NCBI RefSeq assembly: GCF_004364345.1 | Contig: NZ_SOCA01000003.1 | Coordinates: 558,001 to 622,000, forward strand | DNA: 64,000 nucleotides | Reading direction: 5' to 3' | From: Prosthecobacter fusiformis | Lineage (GTDB): Bacteria > Verrucomicrobiota > Verrucomicrobiia > Verrucomicrobiales > Verrucomicrobiaceae | Shown: positions 15,684 to 25,000 of the stretch, piece after piece | How positions within the stretch are numbered: the stretch's first letter is position 1 | Layout of the letters: each line of letters opens with the position of its first letter | Notes under the pieces: generated by a model | What the model was told of the DNA's origin: nothing | The model's input: only the letters and a program-made list of their open reading frames with translations | The model's database searches: none | Translations under genes and position numbers: made by a program

Positions 15684-16418
15684 ATGTCAGATCCCCGTCG
15701 CATTCTCATCACCGGAGCCAATGGCACCCTCGGTCATGCGACCGCCCGTTACTTCCTGGAAAAAGCCCCCGACTGCCAGGTCTTCCTCGGCGTGCGGGAG
15801 CGCCGGGAAAAGGCAGAATCCCTCGCCGCATCCCACCCTGGTCGCGCCTTTCTCTGTCCTCTGGAAATAACCCAACCGGATTCCTGGACCACTGCCCTTT
15901 CCCAGATCGAAACGGAAAGCGGCCCCCTTTCCGTTCTCATCAACAATGCCGGCTATCACGATGATGCCCTGCTTGCCACCATGACCCTACCCCAATGGTC
16001 CGGTGTCCTGGATGCCAACCTCAATGCTGTCTTCCTTGGCTGTCAGGCCGCCATTCAGCCCATGATGCGCCAGCGCTGGGGCCGCATCATCAACATCGCC
16101 TCCCTCAGTGCCCTGCATTCCCCGGCTGGCCAAACCAATTATGCCGCCGCCAAGGCTGGCGTCATCGGCCTAACTCAAAGCTTGGCTAAGGAAACCGCCC
16201 GTCTCGGCATCACGGTCAATGCCGTCTGCCCCGGCCACATTGAAGGTGCCCTCCCCACAGGTTGGAGCGATGAGCAGATCAAGGCCGTGAAACGCGAGAC
16301 CCCCATGCGGCGATTTGCACGACCCGAGGAAATCGCCGCTGTTGTTTTCTTTCTTGCCAGTCCTGAGGCTAGCTATATGACTGGCGCTTCTTTAAAACTA
16401 GACGGCGCTCTTGTCTGA
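15684..16418 (+). CDS. fabG: 3-oxoacyl-ACP reductase (SDR family)
   Basis: The 244-aa short-chain dehydrogenase/reductase is read from the ATG at 15684; 20 extra upstream codons overlap the tig terminator. It shows the cofactor motif T-G-A-N-G-T-L-G (10-17), N-N-A-G, the catalytic Ser in I-A-S-L-S, and Y-A-A-A-K, with P-G-H-I and the C-terminal F-L-A-S-P-E-A-S-Y-M-T-G. It probably reduces 3-oxoacyl-ACP with NADPH. An acyl carrier protein gene follows after 36 nt, supporting a fatty acid or lipid role. It may be a pathway-specific FabG rather than the housekeeping copy. Confidence 0.85.
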   Translation: MSDPRRILITGANGTLGHATARYFLEKAPDCQVFLGVRERREKAESLAASHPGRAFLCPLEITQPDSWTTALSQIETESGPLSVLINNAGYHDDALLATMTLPQWSGVLDANLNAVFLGCQAAIQPMMRQRWGRIINIASLSALHSPAGQTNYAAAKAGVIGLTQSLAKETARLGITVNAVCPGHIEGALPTGWSDEQIKAVKRETPMRRFARPEEIAAVVFFLASPEASYMTGASLKLDGALV

Positions 16419-16454
16419 AACCTGCTTATACTTCTTATTTTTTCCCACCCACGA

Positions 16455-16709
16455 ATGAACCTACGCCAACGCATCAAAGAAGTCATGGCCAGCGAACTCA
16501 TGCTGGAAGTCAGTGTGGACGAAATCGCTGACGAAGCCCCCCTCTTTGGTCCCGATGGCATCGGCCTGGACAGTGTGGATGCCCTGCAACTCGTCGTGGC
16601 CATTGAAAAGCACTTCAAACTGAAGATCAGTGATCAAAACAAAGCCCGCGAAATCCTCCACAGTGTGGATAGCATCGCCAAGGCCATTGAAGAGGCGGGC
16701 CTGGCCTGA
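16455..16709 (+). CDS. Acyl carrier protein
   Basis: This 84-aa acidic four-helix protein has the phosphopantetheine attachment Ser40 in G-I-G-L-D-S-V-D-A-L-Q-L. The D-S-V/L-D motif and helix II pattern are those of ACPs. The G-P-D-G-I before it resembles specialised ACPs of aryl-polyene or lipid clusters more than the housekeeping AcpP. The flippase-like gene starts 14 nt after its stop. Confidence 0.9.
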   Translation: MNLRQRIKEVMASELMLEVSVDEIADEAPLFGPDGIGLDSVDALQLVVAIEKHFKLKISDQNKAREILHSVDSIAKAIEEAGLA

Positions 16710-16723
16710 GCCACCTTGGGCGC

Positions 16724-17728
16724 ATGAAAAAGGCCCTGCTCATCCTGCTGAAGATCGGCATCACCACAGCACTGCTGTGGATGATTTTCCGTGAGCACCG
16801 TTTCACCGTTTCCATCTTGCCTCATCTTCAGGCCTTGAAGACGAATTGGGAATGGACCCTGGGCGGCTTTGCCTTGGTCGGTCTTTCCTGCTGGTTTCAT
16901 GCCCTCCGCTGGCAGGTTCTCCTCATCGGCCAGGAGCATCCCGTTCCCAGCGCCACCATTCTCCGTCTGACCTTTGTTAGCAATTTTTTCAACATCACCT
17001 CCCTGGGTGCCGTGGGTGGGGATGCCTACAAAGTGCTGGCTCTGCTGAAACGCCCCGGTGCACGCAAGCTGCCCATCATGGTGTCAGTGATGCTCGACCA
17101 CATGCTCGGCATCTTCGGCCTCGCCATCCTTTTCATCGGTTTCGGTTATCCCTTTCGTCACCAACTCGAAAGTTACGGACCTGAAGTCCATGCCATCGTA
17201 AAAGGCTTTTCCTGGTTCCTCGCTGGCTCAGTCATTGGCATCACACTCTCTGCCATTTCCTTCACTCCGCGCCTTTACAGCTGGGGGGAGAAACAGTGGC
17301 CCTGGATCCTCGGCTGGCCGCCTCTGAAAAGCTTTGCCCAAGCCTGTGATGCCATCCGCCGTGCCTGGGGCTGCTCCCTTCTCGCCATCATCCTTTCCGC
17401 TCTCATCTTTGCCGCCCACTTTCTTTCCTTCTTCTGTGCCATCTTTGCCGTGGGGGGCCAGGCTCCACTGTGGGAGGTGATGGCCGCCATGCCCATTGTG
17501 GATACCGCCGCTGGCCTCCCTCTTTCCGTCTCCGGCTTGGGTGTCCGTGAAAAGACTTTCGAAACGCTTGTCCATGCCATGACCGGCCTTCCCGAAGCCA
17601 CGGCCGTCTCCGCCTCCCTTGCCGGGTGGCTCATGATGGTGGCCTGGGGCCTGATCGGCGGACTGATGTTTATTTGCGGCCCGCGCCCTGCTGTATCTCC
17701 CATCCCTCTTTCCACTTCCGAAGCTTGA
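16724..17728 (+). CDS. Flippase-like (LPG synthase TM/UPF0104) membrane protein
   Basis: The 334-aa protein has about eight membrane helices and the family motif N-F-F-N-I-T-S-L-G-A-V-G-G-D-A-Y-K (residues 86-102), plus G-L-P-L-S-V-S-G-L-G-V-R-E later. These match the lysylphosphatidylglycerol synthase transmembrane (UPF0104/AglD) family, whose members move or modify lipids in the membrane. It sits between acp and the patatin gene with almost no spacing, and its TGA overlaps the TTG start of the next gene. Confidence 0.85.
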   Translation: MKKALLILLKIGITTALLWMIFREHRFTVSILPHLQALKTNWEWTLGGFALVGLSCWFHALRWQVLLIGQEHPVPSATILRLTFVSNFFNITSLGAVGGDAYKVLALLKRPGARKLPIMVSVMLDHMLGIFGLAILFIGFGYPFRHQLESYGPEVHAIVKGFSWFLAGSVIGITLSAISFTPRLYSWGEKQWPWILGWPPLKSFAQACDAIRRAWGCSLLAIILSALIFAAHFLSFFCAIFAVGGQAPLWEVMAAMPIVDTAAGLPLSVSGLGVREKTFETLVHAMTGLPEATAVSASLAGWLMMVAWGLIGGLMFICGPRPAVSPIPLSTSEA

Positions 17729-18561
17729 AAAACCGCATCGCCATCTCCCTCGGCTCCTCCTTTCTTGGCTTCGCCACCCATGCGGGTTTTATGGCCCGCC
17801 TGCATTCACTGGGAGTGCGACCCGTCGCTGTCGGCGGTTCTTCCGCAGGGGCCATCGCCGCCGGGTTGTATGCTTCCGGACTGCCTCAGGAAGAGATCCG
17901 CAAAACCGTCCTCGCGCATCGCTTTCGCCGTTCCTTCGTCCGCCGCACCCCGTGGCTTACCCATTATCTCCGCAATACCTTCAATGGCCAGGGCGTGGGT
18001 GCTTTTAAGACGGATGGTGCCATTGCTTACCTGGAAAACGTCTTGGGTAAACGCGATATCGAGTCCCTGCCCGGACCCCGTTTCATGGCTGCCGTCAGCA
18101 ATCTCGAAACCTGCAGCACTCATTTCATCACCAGCGGACCCCTGGCCCCGGCTATGATTGCGAGTTGTTGCATCCCCACCGTCTTTGCCCCAGTGACCCA
18201 CCAGGGCATGGTCTGCTTTGATGGGGGTGTGGCTCATGAGGCCCCGATTGATCCCTGGCTGGATGATGATGACATCGACCTCATCGTCATGCATCGCGTC
18301 ACCCATACCGAAGCACCAGCCCCGAGGCTCTTTCCCTTCAACTTCTTCCACCTCGCCTCGAAGGCCCATGAATGTGCCAGCGAGCAGCTCCAGGAATACC
18401 GTATCCGCCTCGCCGCCCATCATGGCAAGAAGGTCCTCGTCACCCGCACGGTCCATTCACGCCCCGTCACCTTCTCAGGCCGGGAGATGCCCAACTACTA
18501 TGCCGCCGGGGAAGCCCAGGCCCAGAATCTATACGACACCCAGTTGAAGGATCTGCTATGA
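17725..18561 (+). CDS. Patatin-like phospholipase
   Basis: Read from a TTG at 17725 that overlaps the upstream stop, this 278-aa protein keeps the N-terminal glycine loop (I-S-L-G-S-S-F-L-G-F-A) needed for the oxyanion hole. A later ATG at 17788 would remove it. The Ser-Asp dyad is complete: G-G-S-S-A-G (nucleophile S40) and D-G-G (D166). Patatins are acyl hydrolases of phospholipids. In this block it could release or remodel acyl chains made with the FabG/ACP pair. Its 3' end overlaps the convergent protease-like gene by 6 nt. Confidence 0.85.
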   Translation: MKNRIAISLGSSFLGFATHAGFMARLHSLGVRPVAVGGSSAGAIAAGLYASGLPQEEIRKTVLAHRFRRSFVRRTPWLTHYLRNTFNGQGVGAFKTDGAIAYLENVLGKRDIESLPGPRFMAAVSNLETCSTHFITSGPLAPAMIASCCIPTVFAPVTHQGMVCFDGGVAHEAPIDPWLDDDDIDLIVMHRVTHTEAPAPRLFPFNFFHLASKAHECASEQLQEYRIRLAAHHGKKVLVTRTVHSRPVTFSGREMPNYYAAGEAQAQNLYDTQLKDLL

Positions 18562-19503
18562 AGCCCCGCCGTATACCTCGGCCAGGGAGCGCAGCAGCTT
18601 CTCCAGCTCGGTATAGTATAAGTCTTCCCCGAACTCACCTCGTTTACCTTTCAGTACATCCAGTTCACGCTCCAGCGCATCACGCTTCTGGCGCTGCTCA
18701 TCCGTGAGCTTTGTTTCCTCTTCACTCAGCACCAGGGCTATCTGCCCGGCACGAGCCCCGTCTGCCTTCGTATCCTTCGCCTTCACCCCTTCAAAGACCT
18801 CCGCCCGTGTCCCGGTTCCATCGCCATTGTCCTCCAGCAGGGCATGCTCCGTGGCCAGCCGACCTTCCTTTTCATAGAACTCCGCAGTCATCTTGCTGGC
18901 GTATAAGAATGCCTCCAGCAAAGATACTTGTCTGTCCTGATCCAGATCCGCCTCCGGCAACCCGCCGATGGCCGGGGCGAAGTATTCGCCAAACCTTGTA
19001 TAGTAGATCTCATCGGCCCCTTTCGTCGCGCTGACAATGACCCGGTTCTTCCCTGATACCGGCGGTATAAACCCCGCCCCCGCTGAAGCTGTCTGAATGA
19101 ATACCACTTCCCTGAGTATCGGCTTCAGCCATTCACCAAGCTGCCGCGCTGTAAGGTCTGGTCCCCGCAGGTTAAACTTGGCCTCGCGCCCGTCAAAGGT
19201 TCCATGGCCGATCATGACCAGCCAGAGCTGGCCTTCTTGTGTGCTGACTGCTTTCTTCAAACCAGACTCCAGCTTCTTCAGATCATCCTCGCCTCCGTCT
19301 TGGCCGATAACACTGACCTGCACTGAGGCTTTGGTGCAGGCTTCCTTCCATGCAGTGACCTGGGCATCGAACAGCTTGCCATACTGCTCCTCACCCGCAG
19401 CCCCAACAATGAGCATGACCTCCAGGTCACGTGCACGCGTCGGCTGCGGCATACCTAACAATAAGTATAATAATACACAGAGGGCCGTTCGAAGATTGTT
19501 CAC
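18556..19503 (-). CDS. Caspase/legumain-fold protein with Ser in place of the catalytic Cys
   Basis: Read from a GTG at 19503 that overlaps the upstream stop (GTGA), this 315-aa protein starts directly with a signal peptide or membrane helix (residues 4-22). The fold signature follows: V-M-I-G-H-G-T-F-D-G with His100, then E-V-V-F-I-Q-T-A-S-A-G-A-G (132-144), where active C13/C14 peptidases have A-C-x-S-G. Here S140 stands at the Cys place. It then has D-L-D-Q-D-R-Q-V-S-L-L-E-A-F, as in C13-like proteins, and a charged coiled coil at 245-310. It is the last gene of the MoxR operon. It is probably an inactive or altered peptidase of the periplasm. Confidence 0.65.
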   Translation of the reverse strand: MNNLRTALCVLLYLLLGMPQPTRARDLEVMLIVGAAGEEQYGKLFDAQVTAWKEACTKASVQVSVIGQDGGEDDLKKLESGLKKAVSTQEGQLWLVMIGHGTFDGREAKFNLRGPDLTARQLGEWLKPILREVVFIQTASAGAGFIPPVSGKNRVIVSATKGADEIYYTRFGEYFAPAIGGLPEADLDQDRQVSLLEAFLYASKMTAEFYEKEGRLATEHALLEDNGDGTGTRAEVFEGVKAKDTKADGARAGQIALVLSEEETKLTDEQRQKRDALERELDVLKGKRGEFGEDLYYTELEKLLRSLAEVYGGAS

Positions 19504-21866
19504 GCCATGCCTCCTTTCCTTCTGAGAAACCATTCCGCACTCAGCAGTGCCAGCACCAAGGCAAACACCCACGGGGTATGCCAGAGCGGTGCTGTCACCG
19601 TTTCCTCCACAGGGACACGAATGTTTTTCAAAAGCTCCGGCAACTTGCCTAGCTCATCCAGCCTCAGCATCTGGCCGCCGGATTCTTTGGCCATTCGTTC
19701 CATCCATTCAGTGCCAGGCTTAACGGAGGCGAACTCGGCGGCGAGTGGATCATGAACCCAGCCTGTTGCCTTGGTTCCCAGGATTTTCTCGGCAGGTGCC
19801 GTGCTGTCAGCGGTGGACTCAACGGTTGCCGCAGCGCGATAGGGACCGGAGTCACGAGGGAAGAACTCGGCTTCAAAGAGGCCGGCTTCTTTGAGGCTGG
19901 GCTCGGCAAAGAGGGTGGAGGGTTTACCATCGGGACCGGTGACTTCGATCTTCACCATGGCATCATCTTCAGCACGGAAAGCGCGGTCACGGACGCGGAC
20001 TTCGATCTTCATGCGACCATCCTCAGGAGTGCTGACGATCTGAATGCGGTCTGGTACATCCACAACGAGCCAGCGCATCATCTGACGCCAGGCGCGTTCG
20101 AGGTCCTTGGCGGTGGCTTCGTCACGCATGCCCCAGCGCCACATGTCAGCGATCATGAGGGAGGCAACACGTCCTTCACCGAAACGCTGGGCTGCGAGGG
20201 CAGGGAGGGAGTCCTGTTCATCGCCGCTGACGGTGGCCAGGACACTGGCACCGGGCTTGATGGAGAAGGTTTGGTTGACGGACTGGAAGCCGGGCATCTG
20301 GGCGAGGCGCTGCTCATCTTCCTCGCGGGCGGTGCGCAGACGAGTCCAGGGTTCCAACCAGCCTTCGCGAGTGAGGTTGAGCCGACCATTGGCGACGGCG
20401 GGAGCCTGGCTGATACGGTCAAGATAGACGGGCAGCATGCGACCGACGGGCGTGTGGTCATAACCTCCCGCCTGATAGTTTTCCTGACCTCCAAGCATCA
20501 GGAGTGCCCCACCGCGTTCACTGACAAAACGCTCCATGAGATTCATCTGCTCCTGGGTGAAAAAGGCGGCCTCAAGGTCATCAATAATGATGGCTCGGTA
20601 TTCGCCAAACAGCTCTTCGGGGGATTTGGGAAATCCGTCGCTGAGTTCCTTGGAATCGCGGGTACCGAGGCGGATGAGGACGGGCTGGTCATATCGCTGG
20701 GCTTCACCTTGCTGGCCGAAGCCGCGGAAAAGGGGGTTGCTTGTTTCGCCGGTGCGGCCGCGCCATTCGAATTTGGGCTCGCGTTTGGCGATGCGGATCA
20801 GGGAGGGCATCTGGATTTCTTCGTCGCCCATCAAAGCGCGACGGAGGAATTTATACTCCCAGTTAGGCCGTCCGGACACGTAGAGGACACGATAGGGACC
20901 TGCCCCGCGATCAATAGCAATATGCCGGACGTTGTTGGCAAGGGTGGCTTCTTTCGAAAGGGACTTCCATTCGTCTTTGGTGACTTTGGTCACGAGTTCC
21001 GCCTCCATGACGGCGAGGCGGTAAAAGGAGACACCCGGTTTCAAGGCAGGAACCCGGAGGCGGACTGCCTGTGTTGCGTCATCTTTGGTTAGGCGAAGTT
21101 TTTCAGTTACAATGGCGCGGCCCTCTTCATCCAGAACACAAATGGCGATGTCTTTTCCCGTGAATCCATGTCCTGCAATCTGGGCCGTGATGGTGACCGG
21201 AGTATCTTCAAAGGAGGTCTGGGTGATGCTGTGGCCAACGATGTGGAGATCGGGGGCAGGTGAGTTCTGGCCCACGAGGACAGGAAAGACCGGGATGGTG
21301 GAAGTGGAAGCCTCGGGGGCAGCGACGTCGGTCGGGGAGCCGTCCGTGATGAGGACGACGGCGGCAACGCGGCTGGCCGTGCCGCCACTGCGGACCGTGC
21401 TGAGGGCGCGGTTGAGTTCGGATTTGGTACCGGTGAAGTTGAGTTTGGAGAAGTCGGCAACACTTTGCAGACGTTCGTCGGCGAGCTGGGTCTTGACGCG
21501 GAACATGAGGCCGAGTTCATCAAGCCAGGGCGGAGGGGTGGTGTCGTCTGCCCCGAGTGCCTTGCGCATTTGTGCGGCGCGGGTGGGGGTGCCTTGCTTT
21601 TCGGTGATGTCCAAGGAAGTGCTGTTATCGGCAATGATGATGACTTCGTTCTCGCCAGTCTTGGGTTGCTTGCGTGACCAGACAGGGTCTGTGAGGCAAA
21701 GGGCGAGGATGGCCCAGGCGGAGGCTTTGCAAGCGAGGGCGGCCCAGCGGGTAAAGCCGCGAAGAGGGGAACGACGGTAGCCGATGTAGAGCAGGACCAG
21801 CACCACGGCCATGAGGCCGAGTGAGAGCCAGAGGCGCTCGGGGTGCTGGAAGGTGAGGGTGGGCAT
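19500..21866 (-). CDS. Membrane protein with VWA and GATase-like domains
   Basis: This 788-aa protein has two N-terminal membrane helices (about 12-28 and 40-58). A von Willebrand A-type domain with MIDAS D-N-S-T-S follows from residue 73, then a beta-sandwich part. A glutamine-amidotransferase-like region comes next (V-L-Y-V-S-G-R-P-N-W-E-Y; I-I-I-D-D-L-E-A-A-F-F; G-G-A-L-L-M-L-G-G), with a C-terminal helix near 765-780. Proteins of this layout accompany MoxR/BatA operons in Planctomycetes and Verrucomicrobia. VWA domains bind partners through metal. It overlaps the protease-like gene, and a degenerate repeat occupies the 168-bp spacer upstream. Confidence 0.8.
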   Translation of the reverse strand: MPTLTFQHPERLWLSLGLMAVVLVLLYIGYRRSPLRGFTRWAALACKASAWAILALCLTDPVWSRKQPKTGENEVIIIADNSTSLDITEKQGTPTRAAQMRKALGADDTTPPPWLDELGLMFRVKTQLADERLQSVADFSKLNFTGTKSELNRALSTVRSGGTASRVAAVVLITDGSPTDVAAPEASTSTIPVFPVLVGQNSPAPDLHIVGHSITQTSFEDTPVTITAQIAGHGFTGKDIAICVLDEEGRAIVTEKLRLTKDDATQAVRLRVPALKPGVSFYRLAVMEAELVTKVTKDEWKSLSKEATLANNVRHIAIDRGAGPYRVLYVSGRPNWEYKFLRRALMGDEEIQMPSLIRIAKREPKFEWRGRTGETSNPLFRGFGQQGEAQRYDQPVLIRLGTRDSKELSDGFPKSPEELFGEYRAIIIDDLEAAFFTQEQMNLMERFVSERGGALLMLGGQENYQAGGYDHTPVGRMLPVYLDRISQAPAVANGRLNLTREGWLEPWTRLRTAREEDEQRLAQMPGFQSVNQTFSIKPGASVLATVSGDEQDSLPALAAQRFGEGRVASLMIADMWRWGMRDEATAKDLERAWRQMMRWLVVDVPDRIQIVSTPEDGRMKIEVRVRDRAFRAEDDAMVKIEVTGPDGKPSTLFAEPSLKEAGLFEAEFFPRDSGPYRAAATVESTADSTAPAEKILGTKATGWVHDPLAAEFASVKPGTEWMERMAKESGGQMLRLDELGKLPELLKNIRVPVEETVTAPLWHTPWVFALVLALLSAEWFLRRKGGMA

Positions 21867-21870
21867 GGAG

Positions 21871-21915
21871 GACGGGAGAAAGATTTGGGAGAAGAAGATT
21901 TTTTTGGCGGGGGAT
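21871..21915 (+). repeat. Degenerate double-box repeat
   Basis: GGGAGAAAGATTTGGGAGAA and the following GAAGATTTTTTTGG resemble the paired GGGTAGAAAGATTTT boxes of the better copies at 26046, 28625 and 29752, with a few changes. It lies just upstream of the VWA/GATase gene start. Confidence 0.55.
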
Positions 21916-22034
21916 CTTTGGTGTGAACGTGGGTTCGGGGAAAGGCGGGTAATCCGGCGAGAGGGGTGGAGAGCGAAAGGGACTGTTAGGTGCCGGACAC
22001 ACCCGCCCTACGGGTTGGCGGGCGCAGCAGGTTG

Positions 22035-25000
22035 TTAATTGCCATTGCCGAGTTCTTTGTAGTAGCGTTTCACGAGGTCGCGGAAGGCGGGGGGGACGGG
22101 GTCGCGGTCAACGGGGACCATGGGGTTGTCGGTGTCGCGTTTGGCGAGTTCTTCGGCGACGCGATTGCGGAGCTCGACGAGGGGCTGGGTGATGCGCATG
22201 GAGAGGTGGTCGGACTGGGGAGCCTGGTTGTTGCGTTTGTGGTCGATGCGCATGGCGCGGGCGTTGTCGAGGACCTTGGCGGCTTCGTTGCGGAGGTCGG
22301 GTTGGTTGAGGAGTTCTTCGACATTGCGGAGGCGGTCGGCCCATTGGTCGTAACCTTCGCCGGTGAGGGGGCTGCGGTCGGGATGCTCGGCGGTTTCGTC
22401 GAAGAAGAAGGCACCGCCGCCGTCGGCTCCACCGCCGCTGGCATTGGGCTGGAGGGTGCGACGGCGGTCATCGCTGCCGGTATTTGAGTTGCTCCGGTTG
22501 GCGGTGGAAGGGGAGTTGGGTTGGTCTTGACCTTGGCCTTGGCCGGGCTGGCGTTGGGATTGGTTTGAGGACTTGCCTTGGCCGGGTTGCTGGCCTTCTT
22601 CATTTTGGGCTGTTTGGCCAGGCTGCTGGCCCTGTCCTTGACCCTTGCTCTTACTCTGGCCTGGCTTTGCACCTTCGCCTTCGGCACCTTGTTCGATGGA
22701 CTGCTGTGATTCTGGGTTGCGGGCGAGGGTGCCCGCGCTCCGCTCGGAGTCTGCGCCGGGCTGCGGGCTTTGGCCGGGTTGGCCTTCTTTGTTGGGCTCG
22801 CTGGTGGAAGCTTGGTTTTGCTGGGAGTTGGAGGGTGAGGGAGTGGATCCGGGGGCTTCGTTGCGGACAGGAGTGTCCACGCTCCCTTCGGAGCTTTGGG
22901 TTTCTTGGTTGCGGACGGGGGCGTCCGCGCTCCGGGCTGAAGGGGTATCGGCGCTCTTTTCGGGGCTTTGGGTTTGTTCGTTGCGGACGAGGGCGTCCGC
23001 GCTCCGGGCTGAGGGGGTGTCGGCGCTCTGGTCTGTTTGTTCGGATTCGATGTCTTGGATGAGTTTGTCGAGCTCGGAGCGGGCGAGGCGGAGGGCTTCG
23101 GTTTCGCTGCCGAGGACGCTTTCGGCGGCTTTGTCGACGTTCTTTTGGAGTTGCTCGACGGAGGTGGTGGCTTGGCGTTCGGCCTCCTGGGCGTCTAGGC
23201 GGTTGCCATAGCGGGACTGGAGGCGGGCTTTTTCGAGGTTTTCTTCGAGGCCGCTGGTCTGGGCATCGCGAACGGCTTCGTAGAGGCGGCGATGAAGAAG
23301 GGGGTTGTTGCCTTCGGCCTGCTCGCTGATGCGGCGCATGTTTTCGAGGAGGTCATTGACCTGGGTGGTTTGCTCCTCGATCTGGCGGGCGACCTGGCTG
23401 CCATCGAGCATTTTTTCCAGGGCGTTGCTGGTGTCGCTACTGGCATCGGGGGTCTTTTGATTTTCGAGGGAATCGCTGATTTGCTTTTGGTTTTCGGCGA
23501 CTTCTTGGGCCTGCTGGCGGACTTGCTTCATTTCATCGCTGAAGCGTTTGGCGGTCTTCTGCTTGAAGTCTTCCTGCATCTGCTCGAGGTCACGCTGGGC
23601 GCGGGTGGCGGCATTGGCGGCATCGGCAAGCTTCTCCTCCTGGAGCTTTTCTGCGGCTTCCATGACTTGCTCGCGAGTTTGCTCAAGCTGGTCTTTGGCC
23701 TCGGCCATGTTGGTGGCGTTTTCGGAGGTTTCCATGCGCTCCTTGAGATCATCCACATCGCGGAGGAGCTGTTCCTGCTCGTCTTGAAGACGCTGAAGCT
23801 GGTTGGCGAGCTGTTCTTTTTCCTGCTCGGTTTCAGCTTTTTCGATCTGCTTTTGAAGCTCCTTCATTTTTTCGGCGAGGGCTTCCTGGCGGCGGGCGAG
23901 TTCCTTGAGGCGGTTGAGGACCTGGAGGTTTTCCTGTTGCTCGGCGGTCTGCTCAGGGGTGGCTTGTTTTTCTTGTTCGTAGCGTTGCTCCTCCTGTTTG
24001 AGCTCGAGATTCATGAGCTGGTTCTGCTTCGCCTGTTGGGAGGCGCTGCCGGGAGGGCTGGGCTGCTTTTGGCGCATGACGCTGTGCTCGCGGCTCTGGG
24101 CGCGGTGGAGCCATTCGAGGGCGCTTTGTTCAAAGGTGAGGGCCTGGTTCAGAGGCGTACGCTTCTTTTCGGAGGAGGCTTGATCCAGAGGATCCAGCGC
24201 GTCCTTCATGCTCTTCCAGGCTTCGGTGAGGGCGGTTCTGATTTCGACATCTTCGACCTTTTCCATGACTTCTTTGGTCTGGTCCAGGGCGAGGGCCTGG
24301 GATTCGTGAACGACCTCCACATCGGGGGCGGCGGTTTCCATGGTGCGACCGGCACTGGTTTCGCGGACAATGCGCCAGGTGGCATTGACGATCTGTTTTT
24401 GGAGTTCGACGAGTTTGTCAGTATCGGTTTTTTTCTCCGACATGCCGGGTTCTGGAGGCGGGGCTTCGGCTTCGCGGAAGATGTCTTCAAAGTGGCGGAC
24501 GTCGGCAAAGAACATGTCGCTCATGGAGCGACGGACCTCGCCCTGGGGGCCGGTATCCTCAGCCCAGAAATGGTAGCTGACGAGCTGGCGCGGCTCGGCA
24601 CTTTCATGCTCGAGGGCGAGGAGTTCTTTTACGTCCTGCTTTTTGGCGGGCTGGGTAATGCCGTGCTTGAAAGTGATTTCCTTGCTCTTGCCAGCGAGGC
24701 TGAAGCTGACACCACTTTTGGTTACGCCGAGGTCGTCCCAGACTTTGGCTTCGACAGGCAGCTCCTGGATGGAGGAGACCTGGATGTCACGCTTGGGGAA
24801 AACGATTTCGATTTTTGCGAGCTGGTTGGACTGGACTTTGAGGCTGAGCCAGGGCGGGTTTTTATTGGCGCGCTCTTTGTCATCAACGAGGTGGAGACGC
24901 CACTTTTGGGATTTGTCCACCTTCATGCGGGCGGTGAGGACGGTGGGGTCTGTGGGAGAAGGAACGAGGGGGATGATGGTTCTGTCCTCGCCGAAGAGTT

